DNA of 42,615 bases, taken from contig JANWZO010000019.1 of assembly GCA_025054615.1 (NCBI GenBank), positions 1 to 42,615 of the forward strand, in the 5' to 3' direction. Under the pieces are notes generated by a model. That model ran no database searches, was not told where the DNA came from, and was given only the letters and a program-made list of their open reading frames with translations. The position numbers were made by a program, and so were the translations under genes. Within the stretch, counting starts at the first letter, position 1; every line of letters starts with the position of its first letter. This DNA comes from Kiritimatiellia bacterium. Its GTDB lineage: Bacteria; Verrucomicrobiota; Kiritimatiellia; CAIVKH01. This document shows, piece by piece, positions 16,892-25,798 of the stretch.

Positions 16892-17867
16892 GGGCGCCTG
16901 CCTCGTGGTCGGCGTCAATTGGATCGGCGACGCCGTCATGTCGATGCCCGCCCTGCAGGCATGGCGGCGGGTGAATCCGGGTACACGTCTGTTGCTGCTA
17001 ACCAAATCACCGCTGGCGCCGCTTTGGATGCTTCATCGGGCGCCCGACGAGATTTTGTTGTATGGAGATTCTATCTCATCGATCGGATGCGCCGCCCGCG
17101 AAATCGCCAAACGCGGCATTTCCCGCGCTGTGATCATGCCGAATTCATTTCGCGCCGCCCTCCCCCCGTTTCTCGCCCGTGTGCCGGAGCGCGTCGGGCG
17201 CGCCGGCCATTGGCGGAGGTGGCTGCTTACGTCGGTGGCGCCCGACCCGGCGCCGGGCCATCAGTCCTTGGAGGCCTATGATCTGTTGGGATTGGCTCGG
17301 CCGCCGACGGGACCGGAAACGCCCGCGCTCCACGTGCCCGAGGAGGCCATGGTGTCGGCCCGCAGAACAGTCGGACGTCTTGCTCGGCCACTTCTGGCGG
17401 TCATGCCCGGCGCGGCGAGGGGTCCATCCAAGCGTTGGCCCGCCCTTTCGTTTGGGCGCGTGGCCTCGCGCTGGCACGCGGAGACCGGCGGCGGCGTGGT
17501 GGCTCTCGGGTCCGCGGCCGATCGCGAATGCTGCGATCAGGCGACAATCGGGATTGAGGAATCCCTGAACCTCGCAGGTCAGACGAGCCTTTTGGAGTGG
17601 GTGGCGCTGCTCGCAGTCTGTGACGCCGTGGTTTGTAATGACAGCGGAGGAATGCACGTCGCCGCCGCGCTCGGTCGGCCCGTGGTGGCGGTCTTCGGCG
17701 CTACGGATCCGGCCGTCACCGGCCCGATCGGCCCCCTCGTGCGGGTTGTCACGGACGACGGTCCACGATCGCGCGATATCGGCCGAAGGGACCGGGACGC
17801 GGAAAAGCGGCTCGCCGCGTTGCCGCCGTCCCGCGTCTATGCGGCGTTGCGGGAGCTGGTTCCGTGA
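16851..17867 (+). CDS. waaF: Lipopolysaccharide heptosyltransferase (GT9 family, WaaF-like)
   Basis: 338 residues from ATG 16851, which has GGAG just upstream and overlaps the end of lpxK by 41 bases. A GTG at 16905 would start nearer the usual family N-terminus. It transfers heptose from ADP-heptose to the inner core of LPS. Seen in the sequence: VVGVNWIGDAVMSMPAL (residues about 19-34, the classic GxxWIGD opening), PNSFRAAL, a second Rossmann half with VMPGAARGPSKRWP, and CNDSGGMHVAAALGRP (N263-H269) followed by FGATDP. Length matches GT9 enzymes (about 340-360). The stop overlaps the next GTG start (GTGA), so this run is an operon. Whether it acts as heptosyltransferase I, II or another GT9 cannot be told. 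Confidence 0.88.
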   Translation: MNSARGSTESASNKGACLVVGVNWIGDAVMSMPALQAWRRVNPGTRLLLLTKSPLAPLWMLHRAPDEILLYGDSISSIGCAAREIAKRGISRAVIMPNSFRAALPPFLARVPERVGRAGHWRRWLLTSVAPDPAPGHQSLEAYDLLGLARPPTGPETPALHVPEEAMVSARRTVGRLARPLLAVMPGAARGPSKRWPALSFGRVASRWHAETGGGVVALGSAADRECCDQATIGIEESLNLAGQTSLLEWVALLAVCDAVVCNDSGGMHVAAALGRPVVAVFGATDPAVTGPIGPLVRVVTDDGPRSRDIGRRDRDAEKRLAALPPSRVYAALRELVP

Positions 17868-18649
17868 AGACTCGGCCGAAAATTTCCGCATGTGTGACCA
17901 CCTTCAACGAGGAGAGGAATATTCGCCGTTGTCTCGAAAGCGTCCGTTGGTGCGACGAAATCGTTGTGGTGGACAGCTTCAGTTCCGATCGGACCGTTGA
18001 AATATGCCGCGAGTACACGCCGCGCGTCTACCAGCATCCCTGGCAGGGGTACATCGGTCAGAAGAATTACATTCGCCGACTCGCTTCGCACGAGTGGATT
18101 CTTTTCATCGACGCGGACGAGGAAGTTTCGCCAGAACTCCGAGAGGAAATTGAAAGGGAACTCGCCTCCAACGATGGGCGAATCGCAGGGTATCGCTTTC
18201 CTCGGATGGTCAATTATCTCGGCAAATGGATTCGCCACGGCGAGTGGTATCCGGATTACAAACTTCGTTTGTTTCTGCGCGAACGGGGCCGGAGCGGCGG
18301 CACGGAGCCCCATGACCAGGTCTTTGTCGATGGGGAGGTCAAAACCCTCAAGAGCCCGCTCTATCACTACACCTACGACGATATTCATGACCACCTGGAG
18401 ACCATGAACCGCTTTTCCAGCATTACCGCGCGTGAAAAGTTCAAAATTCACGCCCGATTTCGTTGGCGGGATTTTCTGTTGCGGCCTCCGTTGCGCTTTC
18501 TAAAGGCTTATATTTTTCGGGGCGGTTTCCTCGACGGGCGGCGCGGGTTCCTGATCGCCGTCATCAGCGCATTCGGCGTGTGCATGAAATACGCCAAACT
18601 GTGGGAACTTGAGTACCGACAGCAACAGGGCGAACGGCCCGATGTCTGA
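17864..18649 (+). CDS. Family 2 glycosyltransferase, WaaE/KdtX type
   Basis: 261 residues from GTG 17864, overlapping the previous stop by four bases. It begins ISACVTTFNEERNIRRCLESV, the GT-A nucleotide-binding start, with DEIVVVDSFSSDRT and a catalytic/metal DxD pair at D83-D85 (FIDADEEV). HDQVFVDG and the LYHYTYDD motif are the signature of the WaaE group, which adds a hexose to the LPS inner core. The C-terminus (FLKAYIFRGGFLDGRRGF) has the amphipathic membrane-binding segment common to that group. Position directly after the heptosyltransferase gene supports a core-oligosaccharide role. The sugar donor is not known. Confidence 0.88.
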   Translation: MKTRPKISACVTTFNEERNIRRCLESVRWCDEIVVVDSFSSDRTVEICREYTPRVYQHPWQGYIGQKNYIRRLASHEWILFIDADEEVSPELREEIERELASNDGRIAGYRFPRMVNYLGKWIRHGEWYPDYKLRLFLRERGRSGGTEPHDQVFVDGEVKTLKSPLYHYTYDDIHDHLETMNRFSSITAREKFKIHARFRWRDFLLRPPLRFLKAYIFRGGFLDGRRGFLIAVISAFGVCMKYAKLWELEYRQQQGERPDV

Positions 18650-19715
18650 AGCCGAACGCCGATCGATCCTTCTGATTGAAAAGTCCTTTCTGAAGCCGCC
18701 CCCCGATCCATTGAGAGGTGGCGAGTTGTTCACCATGGCCTTGGCGAGGGATTTGGCCCGAACTATGAGGCCCCTTCTCGTTCCCGCCCATGTGGCGTGG
18801 CGATCCGAGTTCAGCTTTCGCGGATTCGGCGGATGCGCCGTTTTCTCGCGCACTCCCCTGCGCGGTTTGTGGAGCACGCCTGTGTGGCTTCGCGCCATCG
18901 GAGATCGGCGATTTGCTACGCTGATCCTAGGGAATGTGGCCAACGGGCTCATCCCGCTGTTGACATGGCTGCATCTTCGGCGCACGGCTGAGAGATTGGT
19001 GCTCATTGCGCACCGGACCCCATCAGGGCGATTCTTACGAAGCCTCCGCCGCTGGCAGGTCCGAATCGTTGCCGTCAATTCAGAGATCGCTCGGCAGTTT
19101 TGCGACCACGGCTTTCGAGACGTTTCTATCGATTACGGCGTTGCGGATTGGCAGCGATTCCGGCCCGCTTCGTTTCGCGAGGGGCAGCCTGTGCGGTTCA
19201 TCGTGCTCGGCGCCCTCGACCAACCTTGGAAGGGCGCAGCGGAGGCGGTCCAGGCGTTTTGCCGCTTATCCCCACGGGCGCGCGAGCGAGCCGAACTCCA
19301 TCTCGCCGGATATCTTCAGCCTCCCTCGTTTGAAATCCCCGGCCTTTTCGTGCATCGATGGATGCGGGAAAACGAGATTCCCGACTTTTTGCGCGAGATG
19401 GATGTGATCGTGTGCCCTTCGCGGGACGAGGGCGTGATGCGCGAGACCTTCTCTCAAGCCATGGTGCAGGGAATGCTGAGTGGGCTGCCGGTTCTCGCGC
19501 GCGATTTGCCGGTATATCGGGAGAAATTGGAGCAGGGCGGGGGATTCCTATTCGCAGATGTGAATCAACTTTCTGCTCTGATGGAACTTATGATTTTCAA
19601 TCCGGATTCCCGACGGCGCGAGGGGAATCGGGCACGAGCGATCGCGCTTGAGCGGTATTGCTGGGACACGGATCGATTTTTGGCCAGCCACATAGATGTT
19701 TCAGGCGGATCGTGA
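18642..19715 (+). CDS. GT4-like glycosyltransferase of LPS/capsule assembly
   Basis: 357 residues from ATG 18642, overlapping the previous gene by eight bases; a TTG at 18609 is a weaker option. It resembles a retaining GT-B enzyme: an N-terminal half with GGELFTMALARDLAR and VNSEIARQF, then a C-terminal half with FIVLGALDQPWKG and VCPSRDEG-V-MRETFSQAMVQGM (E263, E268, the acidic pair that contacts the nucleotide sugar) and SGLPVLARDLP. A length of about 360 residues is normal. The operon context points to an extra residue on the LPS core, though the acceptor is not identifiable. The stop overlaps the next start (GTGA). Confidence 0.8.
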   Translation: MSEAERRSILLIEKSFLKPPPDPLRGGELFTMALARDLARTMRPLLVPAHVAWRSEFSFRGFGGCAVFSRTPLRGLWSTPVWLRAIGDRRFATLILGNVANGLIPLLTWLHLRRTAERLVLIAHRTPSGRFLRSLRRWQVRIVAVNSEIARQFCDHGFRDVSIDYGVADWQRFRPASFREGQPVRFIVLGALDQPWKGAAEAVQAFCRLSPRARERAELHLAGYLQPPSFEIPGLFVHRWMRENEIPDFLREMDVIVCPSRDEGVMRETFSQAMVQGMLSGLPVLARDLPVYREKLEQGGGFLFADVNQLSALMELMIFNPDSRRREGNRARAIALERYCWDTDRFLASHIDVSGGS

Positions 19716-21904
19716 ACGGCGGCCTCCAACGATTTGGGCCATGGATCGGGCAAATTTCTCCGTCGTTCGACACTCCGGTCGTCCGCCGTCGGCTCGAGCA
19801 ATTTGACGAATGGCTGTCGAAGGCGAGGCAGAGGCGGCCAGGGCACGCCGAACGGATTTTCTTGGCGGACCTCGATATTGGAGATCGCACCGTGCCCGTC
19901 GTCATTCGTGTCGGTGCGCCGGTGTCGGCGTTGGTGTCCTGGGCGGCTCAGGCATTCGGGCTTTCCGAGGCCCGTGCGTTTGCCGCCGCGATGCGATTGA
20001 TGCCTTATGGACCAGCGGCGCCGGAACCGGTAGCGTGGTTGATTCGCTGGGAGGGCAGCCGAATCGCCGCTCGTTTTCTAATCAGCCGCCGTATCGACCC
20101 ATCCACCAGCCTTCGAGATGCGCTTGACGAAGCGTTCAGACGGCCCTGCGATTGTGACTTCGTTCTCGCGATGCTATCGGCCGTTTCGCGCACGATTCGC
20201 GCAATGCACGACGCCGGCGTACAACACCGCGACCTCGGCAACCAAAACATCCTTCTTCAGCAAGCGGCTCCCGACGACTGGCGTGCAGTGGTTATTGACC
20301 TCGGCCGGGCACGACTGTTCGACCGCCCGTTGCGGATCGGGGAGCGAGCGGCCGACTTCGGACGCCTGGACCTGCCCGGCGAGCTGTTTCGCATCTTGTG
20401 CGAAATGTATTTTGCCTCGCGCCCTACTAAGTCCTTTTATCGGGCCGTTCGGATCGCGCATTCATTGTATCAGATTCGGGCACGAACTCGATGGTTGCGC
20501 CATCCGATTTCTCATTGGCGGAACAGGAAGAAGGAGGCAGCTCATCGCTTGGCGCCGGACCCGCGCGATATCTGGATCTGGGACGAAAAGACGGCGCAGC
20601 CAGTTGCCGCGTGGTCTCGTCGGGAGCGCATGAGGTGGTATCCCCACTCAAATTTTGTCGCGATCGGAACCACTGCGATCCGCCTTTTCCCCGCGGCTGC
20701 AAAAGCTTTTTCGGATTTGGCGTCACGCGCCTTCGGTTCGCGGCGTAGAATGGAGTCGATCTGGGGAATAGCGGTGGAGCCAAGGCCCGAATCGTGGGAG
20801 GAAGAGCGACAGTGGCTACAGCAAATGCCAGGATTGCCCGTGCTCATCCGCGTTTATCGGCACAAAGGCCAGGATCACTGGCGTTTTGTTTGCGAAGCCG
20901 GCCGGCGCCTTGCCCAAGATGGTTTTTCTGTCAGTTATTCACTCTGCCAGGACCGCGCCGCGGTGCGCGATCCGGCCCTGTGGCGTGAGATGTGCGATTT
21001 CGTGGTCGATCGTTCGGCCGAATTTGCCGAAGCGCTCGAAATCGGGCACGCCATCAATCGGGTGAAATGGGGTCTCTGGCATATCCGGGAATATGCCCAG
21101 CTCGCGGCAGCCGCTGCGCTTAGCGCGCGCCGCGTTCCGAGGTTGGCGTTGATGGGGCCCGCATGCATTGATTTTGAGTTTCACCAGGCGGCTGCATTTC
21201 TGAAGGTCCTGCCCGAGGAACTTCGGTTGGATGCTTTTTCCCACCATCTCTACGTAGACCGCCGGGGTTCCCCGGAGACGCGCCAGTTAGGGTTTTCTAC
21301 GGTGGAAAAATTTGCGCTCGCCCGGGCCGTCGCCGCAGCGTCAGGCCGATGCGGGGAGCGAGTGGTGGTGTCAGAAGTGAACTGGCCGCTAGCAGATGCC
21401 GGCGAATACTCGCCCGTCGGCTGCCCCTACCTTTATCCCGGACAATCTCTTGGCCGTCCGGCCGTCGATGAAAACACCTACGCTCGTTACATGCTCCGCT
21501 ACCTCCTGCAGGCCGCATGCAGCGGGCTGGTCGACCGCGTGTACTGGTGGCGGCTCGTCGCGCGCGGGTATGGGCTGGTGGATGATCTCTCAAATCCCTG
21601 GCGACCAAGGCCCGCGTATTTCGCCTGGCGACGACTTCTCGAGATGCTCGAAGGCGCAGAATTCGTGCGGAATATTGAAGTCGGAAAAGGAGCCTACCTC
21701 CACCAGTTTCGACGCCGCGACGGCGAATGTGTGGCCGTTGGCTACTCGTGGGAAGGACCTCGGCCGCTTCCCGCCAGCCTGCATTTTCGGCGGGCTGAAT
21801 TATGGGATGGAAAGCTGCTCGAGCCGTCGCGGCCAAGCCTCGGTGAAGACCCGATCTATCTTCGTGGTGTGTCGATGGGGTCTGACGCGGTCGACGGAGG
21901 CTGA
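19712..21904 (+). CDS. Fusion of an LPS-kinase-like domain and a glycosidase-like TIM barrel
   Basis: 730 residues from GTG 19712, overlapping the previous TGA by four bases. Residues about 30-260 look like the Kdo/WaaP (RIO-like) LPS kinase fold: MHDAGVQHRDLGNQN with H172-R173-D174, and VVIDLGRARL with D196 in place of the DFG aspartate. Residues about 350-640 resemble a clan GH-A glycoside hydrolase: WGIAVEP, then EIGHAIN (443-449) where family members have a N-E-P acid/base, here H-A-I, and VSEVNWPL with a candidate nucleophile E555. A beta-rich tail (about 640-730) follows. Both domains in one protein are unusual. The acid/base glutamate appears missing, so the barrel may bind or modify sugar without hydrolysis. 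LPS core phosphorylation is the working guess. Its 3' end overlaps the opposite-strand acyltransferase gene. Confidence 0.72.
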   Translation: MNGGLQRFGPWIGQISPSFDTPVVRRRLEQFDEWLSKARQRRPGHAERIFLADLDIGDRTVPVVIRVGAPVSALVSWAAQAFGLSEARAFAAAMRLMPYGPAAPEPVAWLIRWEGSRIAARFLISRRIDPSTSLRDALDEAFRRPCDCDFVLAMLSAVSRTIRAMHDAGVQHRDLGNQNILLQQAAPDDWRAVVIDLGRARLFDRPLRIGERAADFGRLDLPGELFRILCEMYFASRPTKSFYRAVRIAHSLYQIRARTRWLRHPISHWRNRKKEAAHRLAPDPRDIWIWDEKTAQPVAAWSRRERMRWYPHSNFVAIGTTAIRLFPAAAKAFSDLASRAFGSRRRMESIWGIAVEPRPESWEEERQWLQQMPGLPVLIRVYRHKGQDHWRFVCEAGRRLAQDGFSVSYSLCQDRAAVRDPALWREMCDFVVDRSAEFAEALEIGHAINRVKWGLWHIREYAQLAAAAALSARRVPRLALMGPACIDFEFHQAAAFLKVLPEELRLDAFSHHLYVDRRGSPETRQLGFSTVEKFALARAVAAASGRCGERVVVSEVNWPLADAGEYSPVGCPYLYPGQSLGRPAVDENTYARYMLRYLLQAACSGLVDRVYWWRLVARGYGLVDDLSNPWRPRPAYFAWRRLLEMLEGAEFVRNIEVGKGAYLHQFRRRDGECVAVGYSWEGPRPLPASLHFRRAELWDGKLLEPSRPSLGEDPIYLRGVSMGSDAVDGG

Positions 21905-22758
21905 GTTTTCCAGCGTCGGTGAATCCAGAGCCATTGTTCAGGATGCGCGCGGATGATGCGTTCGAGGACGGCGGTGTACCGCGCGGTGTATTCGCGAATG
22001 GTGGCCGATCGTAGATCTGGCGGCGGCTCGATTGGCGATTCAAGATGAAGCTGGTGGCGGCCCCTTTCTTCCCGAATCATGTATGCGGGAAAGACAGGCG
22101 CCCTGGCCAGCGCGCTCGCGATCGCCAGGCCCGGCGTTGTGCAGGCCGGTCGCCCGAAAAACGGTACGAAAATGCCGCGCCTCAAACGCATGTTTTGGTC
22201 CAGCGGCATGGCAACGATTTCGCCGCGTGCCAACGCGCGGAGGATCGGCCGTAGAGATCCATCCCGCGAATAGAGTCGCAGGCCCATCCGCTCGCGTCTC
22301 CGGCAAACGAACGCCGACACACCTCGCGCCTTGATTGGTTTCACGACGCAGCCGACCGGGCCCCAGCGTGAGGCCGCTGCCGCCATGAGCTCCCAATTCC
22401 CGATGTGCGCCGTTAGGATAAGCGCCCCCTTGCCGGCGGCCAGCGCGGCTTCCAACGCCGAGCCGCCGGTGATCGAAACGTGTCCGGCGAATTCCCTGGA
22501 GCGATGGCCGCTGTAGCGCAACCACTCGACCGCCGACCAACCGAGGTGCCGGAACATCGAGGCAATCACCTTACTGGCGTCATCTTGCCCGAGCCCAAGA
22601 CTTTGCATGACGGCGGATTCTGCTTCGCGCCGTCGGTTTCGGAGGGCCACCGAAAGCGCGAATCCCGCCGCAGTGCCCAACGGGCGAAGTGCCTCGTCGG
22701 GCAATCGTTCCGCGGCGAACGCGATGGCTTCGAGCGCGAGGCTTGCCGGGTACCGCAT
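21856..22758 (-). CDS. Lipid A acyltransferase (LpxL/HtrB-type)
   Basis: 300 residues from ATG 22758, the start that gives the usual length of about 300; the frame is open further upstream but there it shadows the opposite gene. It transfers a secondary acyl chain to the lipid A precursor at the inner membrane. The catalytic motif H-x4-E is seen as H118-IGNW-E123 in ILTAHIGNWELM. MPLDQNMRLRRGIFVPFFGR and PAYMIREE correspond to the conserved middle region. PEQWLWIHRRWKT at the C-terminus is diagnostic of the LpxL/LpxM family. An N-terminal hydrophobic stretch (about 25-40) anchors it. The 3' end overlaps the kinase/glycosidase gene by 49 bases on the other strand. LpxL and LpxM cannot be separated by eye. 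Confidence 0.92.
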   Translation of the reverse strand: MRYPASLALEAIAFAAERLPDEALRPLGTAAGFALSVALRNRRREAESAVMQSLGLGQDDASKVIASMFRHLGWSAVEWLRYSGHRSREFAGHVSITGGSALEAALAAGKGALILTAHIGNWELMAAAASRWGPVGCVVKPIKARGVSAFVCRRRERMGLRLYSRDGSLRPILRALARGEIVAMPLDQNMRLRRGIFVPFFGRPACTTPGLAIASALARAPVFPAYMIREERGRHQLHLESPIEPPPDLRSATIREYTARYTAVLERIIRAHPEQWLWIHRRWKTQPPSTASDPIDTPRR

Positions 22759-22944
22759 GACGTCATTGCCGACGAGGCGCGCCCGCTTGTCAACGCCGGC
22801 GAATCCGCGCTTGCGCGGTCGGCGGCATCGCACTAGCGTCATTCCTACATTGCCTGCAGTCCGACAGATGGCGTCCACCAGGTTCCGGCGATGCCTTTCC
22901 ACCCGGAGGACAGAGTCGGGGGGCCGAGGTCTTGGCATAGCGCC

Positions 22945-24042
22945 ATGAAAGTCCTCTACCTGACGCGCGAAAGTGATTTGCCGGAAACGCATTTGATGAT
23001 CGGACTTCAAGCGGCCGGTTTCGAGGGATCCGTGATGGGATCCCTGTTGCCAGCCCTCGAAGCAAAAGTGCGTCAAGCAGGTCTGCTGACCGAACTGCTG
23101 GAAATTCGCTCCCGGCTGGATGCGGCCGCCGTGCGGCGGGTTCGTCAGCGCATACGCGAGTGGCGGCCAGACATTGTCCAATGTTTCACCTCGCGCGCGC
23201 TGACGTGCGCTCTTGCCTCGCGCCTGCCGGCGGATGTCTGTCTAGTCGCGTATAGAGGAGCGATTGGCCGGCTCTCCCGCTTTGATCCCGCCAATGTTTT
23301 CGGCGTCTTTCACCGCCGTGTGGACGGAATCCTGTGCCTGTCCGACTCTATTGTGGAAGCGCTGGCCGCGCGAGGAGTGCCGCGGTCAAAGCTGTTCAAG
23401 ATCCATAAGGGCCATGAGCCGTCGTGGTACCCTGCGGAGCCGTCGGAGCGGCGGCGCGATCCCAGCGAATTTGTCATCGGGTTCATCGGGAACATGCGGA
23501 GGGTGAAAGGCGCTCATGTACTTCTTGAAGCGGCGCGTCATCTCGATTCTCGCTTGAAATATCGCCTCGTACTCATCGGAGAGATTTTGGATCCGCTGGC
23601 GCGCGAGTTGATCCGTTCGCCAGAGCATGCCGGTCGCATCGAGGCGCCTGGCTTTGTGCCAGATGCCTTCCGGCGCATACGAGAATTCGATGTGCTGGTG
23701 GTTCCCTCGCTGGAGGGCGAGGGACTTTCCAAAGCCGCGATCGAGGCGATGGCTCAGCGTGTGCCGGTGGTTGCCTCCGCGTCCGGAGGGCTGGTGGAAT
23801 TGGTCGAGGACGGCGTATCGGGCAGGCTCGTTCCACCGGGTAATCCGAATGAGCTGGCCCGGGTGCTCATGGATTTGGCCGGCGATCCGGCTGCTCGGGA
23901 GCGGCTTGCCGAGGCGGCGTATGCGCGGATTACCCGAGAATATCACATCTCAAGGACAGTTCAGCAGGTGGCAGAGATTTATAGATTGTTGCGGTCGGCC
24001 CGTCCCGCGCGAAAAAGCAGTCGCGGCATATTGCCGTCATGA
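22945..24042 (+). CDS. GT4 family glycosyltransferase
   Basis: 365 residues from ATG 22945 (MKVLYLTRES); the frame upstream of it is shadow sequence. A GT-B fold is clear: an N-terminal half with WRPDIVQCFTSRA, a linker, and a C-terminal half beginning FVIGFIGNMRRVKGAHVLLEA. It has SLEGEGLSKAAIEAMAQRVPVVAS, with the E-x7-E pair E259/E267, and GRLVPPGNPNELA. These features match family 4 enzymes that use nucleotide sugars (WaaG/WbpH-like). It sits in the LPS block but on its own transcript, divergent from the acyltransferase gene. Its last 64 bases overlap the 3' end of the ArnT-like gene. Donor and acceptor unknown. Confidence 0.87.
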   Translation: MKVLYLTRESDLPETHLMIGLQAAGFEGSVMGSLLPALEAKVRQAGLLTELLEIRSRLDAAAVRRVRQRIREWRPDIVQCFTSRALTCALASRLPADVCLVAYRGAIGRLSRFDPANVFGVFHRRVDGILCLSDSIVEALAARGVPRSKLFKIHKGHEPSWYPAEPSERRRDPSEFVIGFIGNMRRVKGAHVLLEAARHLDSRLKYRLVLIGEILDPLARELIRSPEHAGRIEAPGFVPDAFRRIREFDVLVVPSLEGEGLSKAAIEAMAQRVPVVASASGGLVELVEDGVSGRLVPPGNPNELARVLMDLAGDPAARERLAEAAYARITREYHISRTVQQVAEIYRLLRSARPARKSSRGILPS

Positions 24043-25670
24043 AATTGGTCAATGAGTTGCCAGCCAGCCGCTTCAAGCTCGGCGCGTAGGGCCTCATCTC
24101 TTCCGGCCATCAGGTAGCCGAACGGCGGGTCTGACCCGGGTTCCCAGAGTGGTATCGTTCGTCGCGAATATAGTAGCATCTTTCCGTCGGGTGGCTCATA
24201 GGCGTCCGGGAGGTTGGGGGACATCGCGTAGGCCAGCGGTTCATCGCCCACTATAGCCATCACGCGGGCGACTTCGCCGCGTTGTCGGTAGCGGCTATGG
24301 TGCGAATGGGCGTAGTCGTACAGCAGCGGTGTCGCAGCCACGGCCATCCAGATAGCCGTCCAGATCGCCACGCCCTCCAAATCGAGCTTTTGCGCGTGGC
24401 TGACAACCCGCCGCGCTAGGGTTGCCAGCACGGCCCCCAGAATAATAACGAACCACGCGGGCAGGACCGCGATCTCCGGCCGATGGAGTAGGCCGGCATT
24501 GAGCAGCGCGGGCTGCAAAAGCCCGAAGAGAGCCAGCGCGACCGAAACGGCGAAGAGCAGCCAACCGTGCGCCGGCGCGGCGACCCTCAACCACCGCGGC
24601 ATGGCGCCAGAACAACCGACCTGCATGGAAGCGACGGCGACAAGCAGCCCCGTGGCCGCGAGGATGGGAAGGATGTAACGCTGTTGCTTGGCAGCAGGCA
24701 GGGACATCAGCAAAAAAATGGCGGCAAACCAGGCCGCGGGAACCTTCACGGCATGGGCTTGGATGGAGATCCTTTTGCGAAAGATTTCAACCCACGCCGC
24801 AACCAGCCAGATCGACCACGGCGCCACCAAACCGATCAAACCGAGGTAGTACCAGGGAGGCTGGAATTCGGTGCGCGCTGCGCGATATTCGCCCCCCATG
24901 ATTCGCGCCGCTTCGGGCACGCTGGAAATCGCAAACACATACCAAGGCGCGGTTAGCAACCCCGCGAGGATCAGGGCCGCGGCCAACCCCAACCACTGAC
25001 GCCGCTCCGGTCTCAGAAGGCCGATCAGGACTGCGGCGGGAATCAGGGTCATCACCAAAGAAATTGGGCCTTTCACGAGATGGGCGCAGGCCGTAAACAA
25101 GCCGAAGCCCGCCCAGCCAGACACTAACACGAGCCGGCTCTCTTTTTCGCTGCTGCGGCGCTGAAGTATGGCCTCCAGCGCGCACAGTATGGCCAGCGTG
25201 GAGAAGGCAAATAGGTAAGCGTCGTAGGTTGCCATCCGAAGATTACGCAAAAACAGCAGGCTTGTGCCGGTGGCAGCAGCCGCAAGCCAGCCGAACGCGC
25301 TGCTGTGCAGAAGAGTCCCGATACGCCAAATCGCCAGCAGCGCAAATATCCCGAGAGATGCCGCCACGAGCCGCGCACGGAATACCAGGACGTCCACTGG
25401 ATCTTTCGAGGGATCGAGGTCCCGCCAGGCCAATAAATGCAGCCAGACGGCGAGGGGCGGTTTGTTCACTCGCGGGGATCCGTTCCACGTAGGCAGCTTC
25501 CACGATTCGGAATCGGTTTGGAGGCGAAGCCAGGTTTCCTGCGAAGAGGCAAGCGTCATCACCTCCATGTGGTATTCGCAGTCGGCCGATCCCAACCCGG
25601 CAAAGAGCGGCGGCATGACCAGGAGCATTAAGAGCGCTGCGCGGGCGGCGAACGGCGAAGGAAGCTTCAT
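23979..25670 (-). CDS. ArnT/PMT-type membrane glycosyltransferase (GT39/GT83-like)
   Basis: 563 residues from ATG 25670. About ten to twelve membrane helices fill the protein. The first periplasmic loop carries an acidic pair (D30, E32) and the KPPLAVWLHLL motif, both typical of polyprenyl-phosphate sugar transferases such as ArnT, which modifies lipid A with aminoarabinose. LRMATYDAYLFAFSTLA and HLVKGPISLVMTLIPAAV also match the family (the KGP motif after helix five), as does SLPAAKQQRYILPILAA with the K-Q-RY-LP signature. The C-terminal domain (about 460-563) is soluble and periplasmic. The substrate could be lipid A, LPS core or protein; location near lpxK favours an envelope glycan. It is divergent from murJ with 128 bases between, where its promoter should lie. 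Confidence 0.87.
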   Translation of the reverse strand: MKLPSPFAARAALLMLLVMPPLFAGLGSADCEYHMEVMTLASSQETWLRLQTDSESWKLPTWNGSPRVNKPPLAVWLHLLAWRDLDPSKDPVDVLVFRARLVAASLGIFALLAIWRIGTLLHSSAFGWLAAAATGTSLLFLRNLRMATYDAYLFAFSTLAILCALEAILQRRSSEKESRLVLVSGWAGFGLFTACAHLVKGPISLVMTLIPAAVLIGLLRPERRQWLGLAAALILAGLLTAPWYVFAISSVPEAARIMGGEYRAARTEFQPPWYYLGLIGLVAPWSIWLVAAWVEIFRKRISIQAHAVKVPAAWFAAIFLLMSLPAAKQQRYILPILAATGLLVAVASMQVGCSGAMPRWLRVAAPAHGWLLFAVSVALALFGLLQPALLNAGLLHRPEIAVLPAWFVIILGAVLATLARRVVSHAQKLDLEGVAIWTAIWMAVAATPLLYDYAHSHHSRYRQRGEVARVMAIVGDEPLAYAMSPNLPDAYEPPDGKMLLYSRRTIPLWEPGSDPPFGYLMAGRDEALRAELEAAGWQLIDQFHDGNMPRLLFRAGRADRNNL

Positions 25671-25798
25671 CGGGCGCGTTTATATCGGCTGCCCCGGCCA
25701 AAGGAAAGGCACGGATGCGGAGCGCATCAACGTTCGGGAAAAGGGCGGGACGCATAATTTTCGTTGATTTCGAAAGCGGCGCGGCACCTAGTCTCTGC

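Noticed and set aside
15908-17005. A 365-residue minus-strand open frame opposite lpxK
   Set aside because: lpxK has all its family motifs on the plus strand, and the antisense frame has no recognisable features.
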